DNA from: Tropicimonas sp033101155
Lineage (GTDB): Bacteria; Pseudomonadota; Alphaproteobacteria; Rhodobacterales; Rhodobacteraceae
Direction of reading: 5' to 3'
Length of the DNA: 64,000 bases
Assembly: GCF_033101155.1 (NCBI RefSeq)
Contig: NZ_JAWMPX010000007.1
Coordinates: 62,001-126,000 of the forward strand
Position 1 is the first letter of the stretch. The number at the start of each line of letters is the position of its first letter. A program made the translations under genes and the position numbers. Below the pieces are notes generated by a model that saw only the letters and a program-made list of their open reading frames with translations, was not told the DNA's origin and did not search any database. Shown one piece after another: positions 53,442-63,556 of the stretch.

Positions 53442-54142
53442 CGGCGCATCTGCCGTTCAAAGACGCCGGCGAAGAAAGCCAGCAGATCGGTCGCCTGGTT
53501 GGGGCGGAACTGGTGCGGGTCCTCGGAGCCGAGTGTGAGCATGCCGGGCAGGGTGCCGGGGCCGAAATCGAGCTTCAGCAGCGCCTCGGAATTGATCCAG
53601 CCGGCGGCCTCGCCATAGAGGAACTCGCTCTCGGGGCGGAGTTGGCGCAGGGTGACGGGGCGGGTCGGGATGCCGTCGCGCCCCTGGGTCAGGTAGCTTT
53701 CGATGAAACCCGGCTGGACCACGTTCAGCACGTCACCGAGTCGGCGGACGGCGATCTCACCCTCCGAATTGGCGTTGCTTTCCAGCACGAGCTTGATGCA
53801 GTCCACCCGCAGGATCGCCGCCACCTCGCCACCGAGCCCCTTGAGAAACGCCTCGAACTCGACCGGGTCGAGCAGGGTCAGGATGGCGCGGTGGATCTGG
53901 TTGGTGCCGGCGAGATTGTCATAGGCCGCGGCGATGACGGAGCGGTGGGTGTCTTCCAGCCGGTCCAGTCGGCTTTCCAACCGCTCCATCGCGATGCCGC
54001 GTAAATCGATGATGTTGCCGCCGAGCGACTTCTCGTTGGCCGAGATCAGGGCACGCATGATGTCGCGATCGTCGAGGATCACATCCGGTTCCGAAATAAT
54101 CTTGTCTTTCAGTTCTTCCAGATCCACCGCGATATCGCTCAT
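53429..54142 (-). CDS. DUF484 family protein
   Basis: The 237-aa protein has a helical N-terminus (ELKDKIISEPDVILDDRDIMRALI), then a GAF-like domain (about 90-230) with DCIKLVLES, LRQLRPESEFLYGE and LTLGSEDPHQFRPNQATDLLAFF, the DUF484 hallmark. The function is unknown; the family is consistently placed before xerC. Its 3' end overlaps the xerC start by 13 nt. The start is set at the ATG behind GACGGGG; the longer frame lacks coding character. Confidence 0.9.
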   Translation of the reverse strand: MSDIAVDLEELKDKIISEPDVILDDRDIMRALISANEKSLGGNIIDLRGIAMERLESRLDRLEDTHRSVIAAAYDNLAGTNQIHRAILTLLDPVEFEAFLKGLGGEVAAILRVDCIKLVLESNANSEGEIAVRRLGDVLNVVQPGFIESYLTQGRDGIPTRPVTLRQLRPESEFLYGEAAGWINSEALLKLDFGPGTLPGMLTLGSEDPHQFRPNQATDLLAFFAGVFERQMRRWLS

Positions 54143-54192
54143 GCCTGCCCCGTCACGTCCACTTGAACTTTGCCCGGCAAGCCTATCACCGG

Positions 54193-54846
54193 TCAGAGAA
54201 TTTTCTGACCTGTTTTTGCCCAATCCTTCATGAATGCGTCCAGTCCCTTGTCGGTCAGGACGTGGTTTGCCATCGATTTGATCACGTTGGGTGGCGCGGT
54301 TGCCACATCGGCGCCGATCAGGGCGACCTCCTTCATGTGGTTGGCCGAGCGGATCGAGGCGGCGAGGATATTGGTCTCGAAGCCGTAATTGTCGTAGATC
54401 GTGCGGATGTCAGCGATCAGGTCGGTGCCTTCGAGGTTGAGATCGTCGAGGCGGCCGAGGAAGGGCGAGATGAATGTCGCGCCGGCCTTGGCAGCCAACA
54501 GAGCCTGGTTGGGCGAGAAGCAGAGCGTCACGTTGACCATGCGACCCTCGCCGGAGAGCACGTTGCAGGCCTTGAGTCCGGCCCAGGTCAGCGGCACCTT
54601 GATGGCGATGTTGTCGGCGATCTTGGCCAGTTCGCGGCCTTCCTCGATCATGCCGTCGGCGTCGAGGGCGACGGTTTCTGCGGAGACGGGCCCGGAGACC
54701 ATGTCGCAGATTTCCTTCGTGACTTCCTTGATGTCACGGCCGGATTTCATGATGATCGACGGGTTGGTGGTCACACCATCAACCATGCCGAGATCGTTCA
54801 ATTCGGCGATGGCTTCGACATCGGCCGTATCGACAAAGAATTTCAT
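54193..54846 (-). CDS. tal: transaldolase (small, Fsa/TalC type)
   Basis: The 217-aa class I aldolase barrel has the Schiff-base Lys83 in IAIKVPLTWAG. TTNPSII near the start and TLCFSPNQALLAAKAGATFISPFLGRLDD are family hallmarks. The short form includes true transaldolases and fructose-6-phosphate aldolases. It links the pentose-phosphate pathway to glyceraldehyde-3-phosphate and fructose-6-phosphate. TGAGGAGG precedes the ATG. Divergent from priA; a perfect palindrome lies between them. Confidence 0.94.
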   Translation of the reverse strand: MKFFVDTADVEAIAELNDLGMVDGVTTNPSIIMKSGRDIKEVTKEICDMVSGPVSAETVALDADGMIEEGRELAKIADNIAIKVPLTWAGLKACNVLSGEGRMVNVTLCFSPNQALLAAKAGATFISPFLGRLDDLNLEGTDLIADIRTIYDNYGFETNILAASIRSANHMKEVALIGADVATAPPNVIKSMANHVLTDKGLDAFMKDWAKTGQKIL

Positions 54847-54909
54847 GGGTTTCCTCCTCAAAAGGGGTATGAAGCCGGGGCGCGTTGCAGCGCCCGTACA
54901 AGCTGGCGA

Positions 54910-54927
54910 CGGGTGGTATACCACCCG
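54910..54927. promoter_or_regulatory. perfect 18-bp palindrome between tal and priA
   Basis: CGGGTGGTATACCACCCG is fully self-complementary and lies 9 nt before the priA ATG in the 90-nt divergent gap, about 64 nt before tal. It could be an operator read by both genes or a hairpin covering the priA ribosome site. Confidence 0.55.
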
Positions 54928-54936
54928 GGGAATGAG

Positions 54937-57135
54937 ATGACGGAAAAAGGCTGGTTTGCCAAGGATGATTTGGTCGCGGTCCTGACGACTCAACCGCTGG
55001 ATCGCTGTCTGGATTACCGCGCGCCCGAGGAAGGCTGCGCGCCGGGCGCGCTCGTGGAAGTGCCTTTGGGGCCGCGCAAGGTGCTTGGCGTGGTCTGGGG
55101 CGCGGGAGCGGGCGATTTTGACCGCTCCAGGATCCGGTCTGTGGAGCGGGTGCTTGATGTTCCGCCCCTGCGAGAGGAGATGCGCGATTTCCTGCGCCGC
55201 TGCGGCGAATACACGCTGACACCGATGGCCTCGATGCTGCGCATGGCGTTGCGTGCGCCGGGCCTCGGCAATCCGCCCTCGATGCGGCAGGTCTATCGGC
55301 GCGGCGCGGGGGAACCTTCCCGGATGACGGATGCGCGGCGGCGGGTGCTGGAGGTGCTCGAGGAGTATGGCGGTCTGGCCTTCACGCTTTCGGAGCTGTC
55401 CTCGATGGCGGGTGTGACCACGAGCGTGGTCAAGGGGTTGGTCAAGCAGGGGGCTGTGCTGGAAGAGGCGACGCCGCGTGACCTGCCATATCCCCGTCTC
55501 GATATCGGCAAGGGGGGCGTGCCGCTGAGCGAGGCTCAGGCGGCGGCGGCGGCGGCGCTGCGCGCCGCCGTGAATCGCGGTGCCTACGGCACCACGCTTT
55601 TGCGCGGTGTCACAGGGTCCGGCAAGACGGAGGTCTACCTGGAGGCGGTGGCCGAATGCCTGGCCGTCGGACGGCAGGCGCTGGTGCTCTTGCCGGAGAT
55701 TGCGCTGACGGGGGAGTTCCTCGCCCGGGTCGAGGCCCGGTTCGGGCAGCGGCCGGCGGAGTGGCATTCGGGCGTGACGATGACGGAACGGCGACGGGCC
55801 TGGAAGATGGTCGCCGAAGGGGGCGCGGAGCTGGTCGTGGGCGCGCGCTCAGCGCTGTTCCTGCCGTTCCGGGATCTTGGGTTGATCGTCGTCGACGAGG
55901 AGCATGACGGCTCCTACAAGCAGGAAGATATCGTCTTCTACAACGCGCGCGACATGGCGGTTCTGCGCGCCTCGCTCTGCGACGCGCAGGTGGTGCTCGC
56001 CTCGGCCACGCCCTCGCTGGAAAGCTGGGCCAATGCGGAGGCGGGGAAATATGTGCGGCTCGATCTCGGGGCGCGGTTCGGAGAAGCGCAGATGCCCGAG
56101 ATGCGGGCGATCGATTTGCGGGCGGAGAAGCTGCCCTCGGGGCGCTGGATCTCTTCGACGCTGGAGGCAGCGGTCAACGCGCGGATCGAGGCCGGCGAGC
56201 AGTCGCTTCTGTTTCTGAACCGGCGTGGCTACGCTCCGGTGACCGTCTGCCGGGCCTGCGGGCACCAGATCGGCTGCGATTTCTGCGATGCGCGGATGGT
56301 GGAGCACCGGTTCCAGAAGCGGCTGGTCTGTCACCAATGCGGCGAGAGCAAGCCGATGCCGGAGGCCTGCCCGAGCTGCGAGGTCGAGGGGCGGCTGGCG
56401 CCGGTCGGGCCGGGTGTTGAGCGGCTGGCCGAGGAGGTCGTGGCGCGGTTTCCGGAAGCGCGGGTGGCGGTGCTTTCCTCGGATCTCTTCGGCTCGGCGC
56501 GGGCGTTGAAGGCAAAGATCGAGGAGATTGCCGGCGGCGGGGCGGATATCGTTATCGGCACGCAGCTTGTCGCCAAGGGGCATAACTTCCCACTGCTGAC
56601 GCTGGTGGGGGTGATCGACGCTGATCTCGGATTGCAGGGGACGGATCTGCGCGCCGCCGAGCGGACCTTCCAGCTGGTCCGGCAGGTCGCTGGGCGGGCC
56701 GGGCGCGTGGCCGGTCGGCAGGGCGTGGCGCTGCTGCAGAGCCACCAGCCTGAGCATCCGGTGATCCGGGCAATCCTGTCGGGCGATGAGGAGGGGTTCT
56801 GGAAAGCGGAGGCAGACCAGCGACAGGCCGTCGGGATGCCACCCTATGGCCGGTTGGCAGGGATCATCCTGTCGTCGCAGGAGATCCAGGAGGTTTTCGA
56901 TATCGGCGCAGAACTGGCGCGGCAGGACGGGCCGCTTCGGGCGGTGGGGGCGCAGGTCTTCGGACCGGCGCCGGCGCCAATCGCGCGGGTGCGGGGGCGA
57001 CACCGGGTGCGGCTGCTGGTCAAGGCGGCCAAGGGAGCGCCGCTGCAAGGGGCGATCACACGTTGGCTGGCGCAGGTGAAGCTACCGCCGAATTTCCGGT
57101 TGAGCGTGGATATCGACCCGCAAAGCTTCTGGTAG
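54937..57135 (+). CDS. priA: primosomal replication protein PriA (3'-5' helicase)
   Basis: PriA recognises stalled forks and reloads the replisome. The 732-aa protein has an N-terminal 3'-BD domain (1-110, LDRCLDYRAPEE), Walker A GVTGSGKT at 224-231, DEEHD at 320-324, a four-pair cysteine zinc region (CRACGHQIGCDFCDARM, CHQCGESKPMPEACPSC), the helicase C half (GTQLVAKGHNFPLLTLVGVIDAD), and a C-terminal domain. The start is the ATG at 54937; the long upstream extension of the frame is antisense to tal. Confidence 0.96.
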   Translation: MTEKGWFAKDDLVAVLTTQPLDRCLDYRAPEEGCAPGALVEVPLGPRKVLGVVWGAGAGDFDRSRIRSVERVLDVPPLREEMRDFLRRCGEYTLTPMASMLRMALRAPGLGNPPSMRQVYRRGAGEPSRMTDARRRVLEVLEEYGGLAFTLSELSSMAGVTTSVVKGLVKQGAVLEEATPRDLPYPRLDIGKGGVPLSEAQAAAAAALRAAVNRGAYGTTLLRGVTGSGKTEVYLEAVAECLAVGRQALVLLPEIALTGEFLARVEARFGQRPAEWHSGVTMTERRRAWKMVAEGGAELVVGARSALFLPFRDLGLIVVDEEHDGSYKQEDIVFYNARDMAVLRASLCDAQVVLASATPSLESWANAEAGKYVRLDLGARFGEAQMPEMRAIDLRAEKLPSGRWISSTLEAAVNARIEAGEQSLLFLNRRGYAPVTVCRACGHQIGCDFCDARMVEHRFQKRLVCHQCGESKPMPEACPSCEVEGRLAPVGPGVERLAEEVVARFPEARVAVLSSDLFGSARALKAKIEEIAGGGADIVIGTQLVAKGHNFPLLTLVGVIDADLGLQGTDLRAAERTFQLVRQVAGRAGRVAGRQGVALLQSHQPEHPVIRAILSGDEEGFWKAEADQRQAVGMPPYGRLAGIILSSQEIQEVFDIGAELARQDGPLRAVGAQVFGPAPAPIARVRGRHRVRLLVKAAKGAPLQGAITRWLAQVKLPPNFRLSVDIDPQSFW

Positions 57136-57294
57136 TCGGTATTCCCATATTGGAGGCGGAGTGCGGGCGGTGCTGCCATTTTCTGCGCGCGCAACGGTCG
57201 CCGCGCCAAAGCCATGGCTCCGTGCCCATCAACGCGTTGCGTCAAGAGTCGTCAACGGTTCATGGCCGATCGGTGTCGCTCAGAAACAACGCAT

Positions 57295-57328
57295 CAAAAA
57301 AGGGCCGCTTGCGAGAAGCGGCCCTTTG
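57295..57328 (-). terminator. rho-independent terminator of rpsF-rpsR-rplI
   Basis: On the minus strand, AAAGGGCCGCTTCTCGCAAGCGGCCC is followed by a T6 run, 22 nt after the rplI stop. Confidence 0.92.
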
Positions 57329-57349
57329 AATTGTCCCATACAGGACAGA

Positions 57350-57973
57350 TCAGTCTTCGATCGGATCCTGCGGCGCTTCGTCGTCGGCGAGGCCGCGCGG
57401 GTCGTCGTCGTCCTCGGCAGCCGAACCGATATCGTCGAACAGTTCGGCGATCTCGAATTCGTTCTGCGCTTCCTCTTCGGCGGCCAGTTCCTGGATGGAC
57501 TTGCCGGAGGCCTGAAGTTCAGCCTCTTCCTGAGAGCGGGCGACGTTCATGACGATGGTCACCTGAACCTCGGGGTGCAGGGTGACCGTCATCTCGTGCA
57601 AACCGAGATCCTTGATCGGCTTCGGCGTGGTGACCTGCTTCTTGTCGACCGTGAAACCACCGGCTGTGGCGGCTTCGGCGGCGTCGCGCGGGGTCACGGA
57701 GCCGTAGAGGGCACCTGCATCGGAGGCGGAGCGAATCACGATGAACTGCTGACCGTCGAGGGTCTCGGCAAGCTTCTCGGCTTCTTTCTTCGACTCCAGG
57801 TTGCGGGCTTCCAGCTGGGCTTTCTCGGCCTCGAAACGGGCCTTGTTGGCTTCCGAGGCGCGTAGGGCCTTGCCTTGGGGCAGCAGGAAGTTGCGGGCAT
57901 AGCCGTCCTTGACGGAAACGACTTCGCCCATCTGGCCAAGCTTGGCCACACGTTCCAGAAGGATAACGTCCAT
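57350..57973 (-). CDS. rplI: 50S ribosomal protein L9
   Basis: The 207-aa protein has the N-terminal globular domain MDVILLERVAKLGQMGEVVSVKDGYARNFLLP (L9 signature), a long connecting helix (NKARFEAEKAQLEARN), the C-terminal rRNA-binding domain (GALYGSVTPRDAAEA), and an extra acidic tail (AEDDDDPRGLADDEA) that makes it about 58 residues longer than E. coli L9, a common alphaproteobacterial feature. Last gene of rpsF-rpsR-rplI. Confidence 0.97.
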   Translation of the reverse strand: MDVILLERVAKLGQMGEVVSVKDGYARNFLLPQGKALRASEANKARFEAEKAQLEARNLESKKEAEKLAETLDGQQFIVIRSASDAGALYGSVTPRDAAEAATAGGFTVDKKQVTTPKPIKDLGLHEMTVTLHPEVQVTIVMNVARSQEEAELQASGKSIQELAAEEEAQNEFEIAELFDDIGSAAEDDDDPRGLADDEAPQDPIED

Positions 57974-57986
57974 GAGAGCGGTCTCC

Positions 57987-58214
57987 TTATTTCACAGCGT
58001 AGGGCAGCAGGGCGAGAAAGCGGGCGCGTTTGATGGCACGGGCCAGTTCACGCTGCTTTTTCGCCGAGACGGCGGTGATACGGGAGGGCACGATCTTGCC
58101 GCGCTCGGAAACGTAGCGCTGAAGAAGACGGGTGTCCTTGTAGTCGATCTTGGGCGCGTTCTCACCGGAGAACGGGCAGACCTTGCGACGGCGGAAAAAC
58201 GGTTTTGCAGCCAT
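57987..58214 (-). CDS. rpsR: 30S ribosomal protein S18
   Basis: The 75-aa protein carries the S18 signature KIDYKDTRLLQRYVSERGKI and RELARAIKRARFLALLPY. It binds S6 in the 30S platform. It has the single Cys13 form (VCPFSG). It lies 29 nt after rpsF and 13 nt before rplI. Confidence 0.98.
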   Translation of the reverse strand: MAAKPFFRRRKVCPFSGENAPKIDYKDTRLLQRYVSERGKIVPSRITAVSAKKQRELARAIKRARFLALLPYAVK

Positions 58215-58243
58215 GTCTTATGCTCCTTTGCTCAGGTGATGTA

Positions 58244-58597
58244 TCAACGGCGGCCGCGGCGGTCGTCGCGGTCGTCGCGCTTCTGCATCTGGATCGACGG
58301 GCCTTCGACATGCTCGTCCACCTTGATGGTGAGCACGCGCATCACGTCGTCATGCAGGCGCATCAGGCGCTCCATTTCCTGCACGGCCGGCGCAGGCGCG
58401 TCGGTCTTGAGGAAGGCGTAGTGGCCCTTGCGGTTCTTGTTGATCTTGTAGGCCATGGTCTTGACGCCCCAGTATTCCTGGTCGACGACCTGACCGCCAT
58501 TATCGGCGAGGACGGTCGAGAAGTGCTCGATGAGCCCTTCGGCCTGCGCGTTGGACAAGTCCTGACGCGAGATGAAAACATGCTCGTATAGCGGCAT
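58244..58597 (-). CDS. rpsF: 30S ribosomal protein S6
   Basis: The 117-aa protein starts MPLYEHVFISRQD. The S6 fold shows GGQVVDQEYWGVKTMAYKINKNRKGHYAFLK, and it ends in a charged Asp/Arg-rich tail (RDDRDDRRGRR). It forms the S6-S18 dimer. GACAGGAG precedes the ATG; the longer frame adds 28 non-conserved residues. Confidence 0.97.
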   Translation of the reverse strand: MPLYEHVFISRQDLSNAQAEGLIEHFSTVLADNGGQVVDQEYWGVKTMAYKINKNRKGHYAFLKTDAPAPAVQEMERLMRLHDDVMRVLTIKVDEHVEGPSIQMQKRDDRDDRRGRR

Positions 58598-59032
58598 GCG
58601 AACTCCTGTCATTTCTAGAGCGGCCTTCATAGGGCGGGCGAAGATCTCCGCAGCCCGTCCACGAGAGGCGCCGCTGGTCACATCAAATAGCGGAGATGGG
58701 CGCGTTTACGTCATGGCGCCTGCCTTTGCAAGGGAGAATGGCGGGGGGCCACGGGGTTTGCGCCGAAGGGGGGTAAAGGCAAGGGGCGAGGTGAATACCT
58801 CCGGCAGGGAGGCCGCGGCCGGCCATCTCCCGCCCCGGCGGCGCGGCGTGGGTGGGTTTGCAGAGATGGGGGCGGGAGGCAGAGGCGCGCGAGGGTGGGG
58901 TTTCTGACATGCCCGATTGTGCAAGGCCGGTTTGCAGCGGTGGCGCTTGAGCTTGCTTGTCCCGCAAGGCCGGGAGGGGTAGAGGGTTCCGTAACGGAAA
59001 AAAATCACAAATGTAATGGAAGGGACAGCAAG
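58598..59032. other. divergent intergenic region rpsF/fabD
   Basis: These 435 nt between the divergent rpsF and fabD genes are mostly GC-rich, with no supportable gene. TTGTCC, a 17-nt spacer and TAGAGG around 58957-58985 is a possible fabD promoter. The ribosome site before fabD is GGAAGGGACAGCAAG. The rpsF promoter was not assigned. Confidence 0.5.
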
Positions 59033-59974
59033 ATGAGCCGGGCATTCGTTTTTCCAGGGCAGGGCGCGCAGGCAATCGGGATGGGCAAGGCACTGGCCGA
59101 TGCCTATCCGGCGGCAAAGGCGGTCTTTGACGAGGTGGACGAGGCGCTTGGGCAGAGTCTGTCCGCATTGATCTGGGACGGCGAGATCGAGACGCTGACC
59201 CTGACGGAAAATGCCCAGCCCGCGCTGATGGCGACGTCGATCGCGGCGCTGCGGGCGCTGGAGGCCGAAGGGATCGCGCTTGAGAGCGCGGCCTATGTCG
59301 CCGGCCATTCGCTGGGCGAGTATTCGGCGCTGGCCGCAGCCGGTGCGCTGAGCGTGTCGGATACGGCGCGGCTGCTGCGCACGCGCGGGCAGGCGATGCA
59401 GAAGGCGGTTCCAGTGGGCGTTGGCGCGATGGCGGCGATCCTCGGGCTGGACTACGCGGCTGTTCGCACCGTGGCCGAAGAAGCCGGACAGGGCGATGTC
59501 TGCGCCGCGGCCAATGACAATGACCCGGCGCAAGTTGTCGTCTCCGGCACCAAGGCGGCGGTCGAACGGGCGGTCGAGATCGCGAAAGGCAAGGGCGCCA
59601 AACGCGCGGTCCTGCTGCCGGTCTCCGCACCGTTCCATTGCGCGCTGATGGCGCCGGCTGCGGATGTGATGGCCGAAGCGTTGGCCGGGGTCGAGATCGC
59701 GGTGCCGAAAGTGCCGGTGGTTGCCAATGTGCGCGCCGAGGCGGTGAGCGACCCTGACGAGATCCGCAAACTTCTGGTCGAACAGGTGACCTCTGCTGTG
59801 CGCTGGCGCGAATCCGTGGCCTGGATGGCCGGGCAGGGCGTTGACGAGATCTGGGAGATCGGTGCGGGCAAGGCTCTCGTGGGCATGGTCCGGCGGATCG
59901 ACCGCTCCGTGGCGATCCGGAATGTCGGCACGCCCGAGGATATCGCCAAGGCGAAAGAAGCCCTCTCGGGCTGA
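59033..59974 (+). CDS. fabD: malonyl-CoA--ACP transacylase
   Basis: FabD loads malonyl groups onto acyl carrier protein for fatty-acid synthesis. The 313-aa protein has FVFPGQGAQ at the start, the nucleophile Ser93 in GHSLGEYSAL, the conserved Gln9/Gln13 pair, Arg118 region (LLRTRGQAMQKAVP), and His202 in SAPFHCALM. The start follows GGAAGGGACAG. fabG and acpP usually follow in this order, but here fabD is followed by a terminator. Confidence 0.97.
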   Translation: MSRAFVFPGQGAQAIGMGKALADAYPAAKAVFDEVDEALGQSLSALIWDGEIETLTLTENAQPALMATSIAALRALEAEGIALESAAYVAGHSLGEYSALAAAGALSVSDTARLLRTRGQAMQKAVPVGVGAMAAILGLDYAAVRTVAEEAGQGDVCAAANDNDPAQVVVSGTKAAVERAVEIAKGKGAKRAVLLPVSAPFHCALMAPAADVMAEALAGVEIAVPKVPVVANVRAEAVSDPDEIRKLLVEQVTSAVRWRESVAWMAGQGVDEIWEIGAGKALVGMVRRIDRSVAIRNVGTPEDIAKAKEALSG

Positions 59975-59994
59975 CGCCGGAGCAAAGCGTTTGC

Positions 59995-60033
59995 AAAAGG
60001 GCGTTCGCCGAAGAGCTGGCGGGCGCCTTTTTC
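59995..60033 (+). terminator. rho-independent terminator of fabD
   Basis: A 15-bp stem with some G-U pairs (AAAAGGGCGTTCGCC / GGCGGGCGCCTTTTT) around an 8-nt loop, 20 nt after the fabD stop. Confidence 0.8.
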
Positions 60034-60212
60034 ACGTCCGATCTCCGGGTTCGCACGGTGGCCTCGCACACAGCGCGCATTTTCTTGCGCCTGAGAGCCA
60101 GGCGGGGGATTGATCTGGGCGTGGGAAACGACGATTCTTCGAATGTAGGGTGGGTCCTCCTGTGCGTGTTGGTTTGCCGGAACGGCCCCGAAGCAAGAAA
60201 CGAGCAGTCATC

Positions 60213-61247
60213 GTGAAAGAAGACCTGGTGGCCCCAGACGCCGCCCCGGGAAGGGAAGCGCTGAAACTGCTTGCGGCCGCATTCCTGTATCTCCTGTTGG
60301 CGCAGGTGCTCGCCGCGGTGTTTCGCGGTCACAGCCCGCTGGAGATGACCGCGTCGCTTTTTATCACCTTTGGTATCGTGAAGGCGAACCTCCTGCCCGG
60401 GGCTGTCATGGTCTTTCTGTGCCTCCTCGCCGTTCATTTCAGGCTGATCCCCCGCGAGAGGTTGATGCCGGCGGGGATTGTCTTTCTGGCAACGCTGGTC
60501 TTCTTCGCCGGGTTCCAGCCTGTGAAAACGACCCTGCCGTCAATCATCCCCTTCTGGGCCGATCCGCCACTGGCGGTGCTCGACCGGTGGCTTCATCTGG
60601 GGGCCGATCCCTGGGTTTGGACCCATGACGTGATGGCGCGCAGATCGGCAGGCTGGCTCACACCGGATCTTTTTGCGCAGGTCTATGTGAAGCTCTGGCT
60701 GATCGTGGCGCTGAGCTTTCCGGCCCTGCTCTACCTGACGGACGCGGACCGCAAACGGCGGCACCACTTCATTGGCCTCTACGCGCTTTCCTGGGTCATT
60801 CTCGGCAATGTCATTGCGCTTGTCTTCATGTCCGGCGGACCGATCTACTATGAGCGCCTGACCGGGGCGGACGATTTCGCAGATCTGATGGTGGCGCTGG
60901 ACAGCAGCGGGGTGAGTGGTTCTCTCACAGGGTCCCTGCATGAATATCTCTGGATGACCTATGACAGGGGGCTGCTTGGGGTCGGGTCCGGGATCTCGGC
61001 TTTTCCCAGCGTTCATGTCGCAATCGCCACGTTGGTTGCCCTCTATACCTGGGAGCGGCAGAGGGCGCTTGGACTGCTGGCGACCGCCTATCTCGCGATC
61101 ATCCTGTTTCTGTCGGTCTACCTCGCCTGGCATTACGCGGTCGACGGCTATGCCTCGATCCTGACGATCCTTGGCGTTCACCTTGCCTTTCGCCGACGCT
61201 ATGGCGCGGGCGCGCCATGTCTCGCGGAGCCGAACCGTCAGCCGTGA
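60213..61247 (+). CDS. PAP2-superfamily integral membrane protein
   Basis: The 344-aa protein (GTG start; a GTG 63 nt upstream is also possible and ribosome sites are weak) has about nine hydrophobic segments. Near the C-terminus it has the PAP2 motifs GISAFPSVHVAIATL (S-x-x-x-x-H like) and WHYAVDGY (second His and Asp), as in the PAP2_3/inositol-phosphorylceramide-synthase-like family. Likely acts on a lipid phosphate at the periplasmic face; the substrate is unknown. Single gene between fabD and ilvB. Confidence 0.8.
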   Translation: MKEDLVAPDAAPGREALKLLAAAFLYLLLAQVLAAVFRGHSPLEMTASLFITFGIVKANLLPGAVMVFLCLLAVHFRLIPRERLMPAGIVFLATLVFFAGFQPVKTTLPSIIPFWADPPLAVLDRWLHLGADPWVWTHDVMARRSAGWLTPDLFAQVYVKLWLIVALSFPALLYLTDADRKRRHHFIGLYALSWVILGNVIALVFMSGGPIYYERLTGADDFADLMVALDSSGVSGSLTGSLHEYLWMTYDRGLLGVGSGISAFPSVHVAIATLVALYTWERQRALGLLATAYLAIILFLSVYLAWHYAVDGYASILTILGVHLAFRRRYGAGAPCLAEPNRQP

Positions 61248-61398
61248 TACTTTCCGTGCATCGGAGATTTCGCGACGGGGGCGAGGGGGGCTGATCTCTT
61301 CCGCCAAGCGCTATTGTCTGATCGGAGCTGCCCCGGGGCGCGGGTCAGCTGAGCGGAGCCCGCGCTGGATCGAGAGCCGAGGCCGCCCATCTCGCACG

Positions 61399-61431
61399 AA
61401 AAAGGCCGGCTCGATAAGAGCCGGCCTTTCC
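61399..61431 (-). terminator. rho-independent terminator of ilvB
   Basis: On the minus strand, GGAAAGGCCGGCTC / GAGCCGGCC is followed by TTTTTCGTGC, shortly after the ilvB stop. The hairpin has 9-11 bp and a 6-nt loop. Confidence 0.9.
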
Positions 61432-61450
61432 GTTTCATCTTCCCGTGGGC

Positions 61451-63205
<1,755 letters not shown>

Positions 63206-63236
63206 CTTGCTTCTCCATCTAGGCTGGCGTTGCGGC

Positions 63237-63264
63237 AATAAAAAACCCCCGTCGATGACGAGGG
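63237..63264 (-). terminator. attenuator terminator before ilvB
   Basis: On the minus strand, CCCTCGTC-ATC-GACGGGGG (8 bp, G-U tolerated) is followed by TTTTTTATT. It lies 28 nt after the leader-peptide stop and 32 nt before the ilvB ATG. Confidence 0.9.
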
Positions 63265-63308
63265 CGCATGGGGTACCGTTATGGTCAACCGTTACCGGCC
63301 CATGCGCC
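63263..63308 (-). promoter_or_regulatory. antiterminator hairpin of the ilvB attenuator
   Basis: On the minus strand, CCCATGCGCC-type arms (63299-63308 and 63263-63272) pair over 10 nt, with an inner GGTA/TACC pairing. The proximal arm lies in the last codons of the leader peptide, and the distal arm shares bases with the terminator stem, so the two folds exclude each other. A ribosome stalled at the Ile-Leu-Val codons leaves this hairpin free to form; one at the stop codon covers its first arm. Confidence 0.8.
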
Positions 63309-63339
63309 TTTCCTCTACGAGTACAAGAATGTTGGACAT
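63292..63339 (-). CDS. ilvB leader peptide (15 aa)
   Basis: A short frame encodes MSNILVLVEERRMGR, with a five-codon run for Ile, Leu, Val, Leu, Val at positions 4-8, the classic composition of an ilv attenuation peptide. AAGGGA lies upstream. It sits 30 nt downstream of a strong promoter and directly before the antiterminator/terminator pair. Confidence 0.88.
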   Translation of the reverse strand: MSNILVLVEERRMGR

Positions 63340-63370
63340 TCTTTGGGATTCCCTTGCGTTTGTGCGGGAG

Positions 63371-63399
63371 ACCATAGGAGGCACCGGGAAGGGCGTCAA
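63371..63399 (-). promoter_or_regulatory. sigma70-type promoter of the ilvB leader
   Basis: On the minus strand, TTGACG (63394-63399) and TATGGT (63371-63376) are separated by exactly 17 nt. The start of transcription should be near 63364, about 25 nt before the leader-peptide ATG. Confidence 0.8.
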
Positions 63400-63556
63400 C
63401 GGCATTTTTGGATATAGTGTCGCAGCTTTGATGTGCCGCGTAATAATATTTCGCGAGCGGGTGTCACGAAGAGGCTGCTCGGTGTCGCCGAACCCGTGCG
63501 GGCTGGCCGCGCTCGCAGGATCGCGATAGGGCGGGGGGCAACTACAGGAGAGTGAT

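Noticed and set aside
57170..57260. Possible third copy of the family A repeat after priA
   Set aside because: Only a short stretch (CCGTGCCCATCAACGCG) resembles the repeat tail; the arms and internal blocks are absent.
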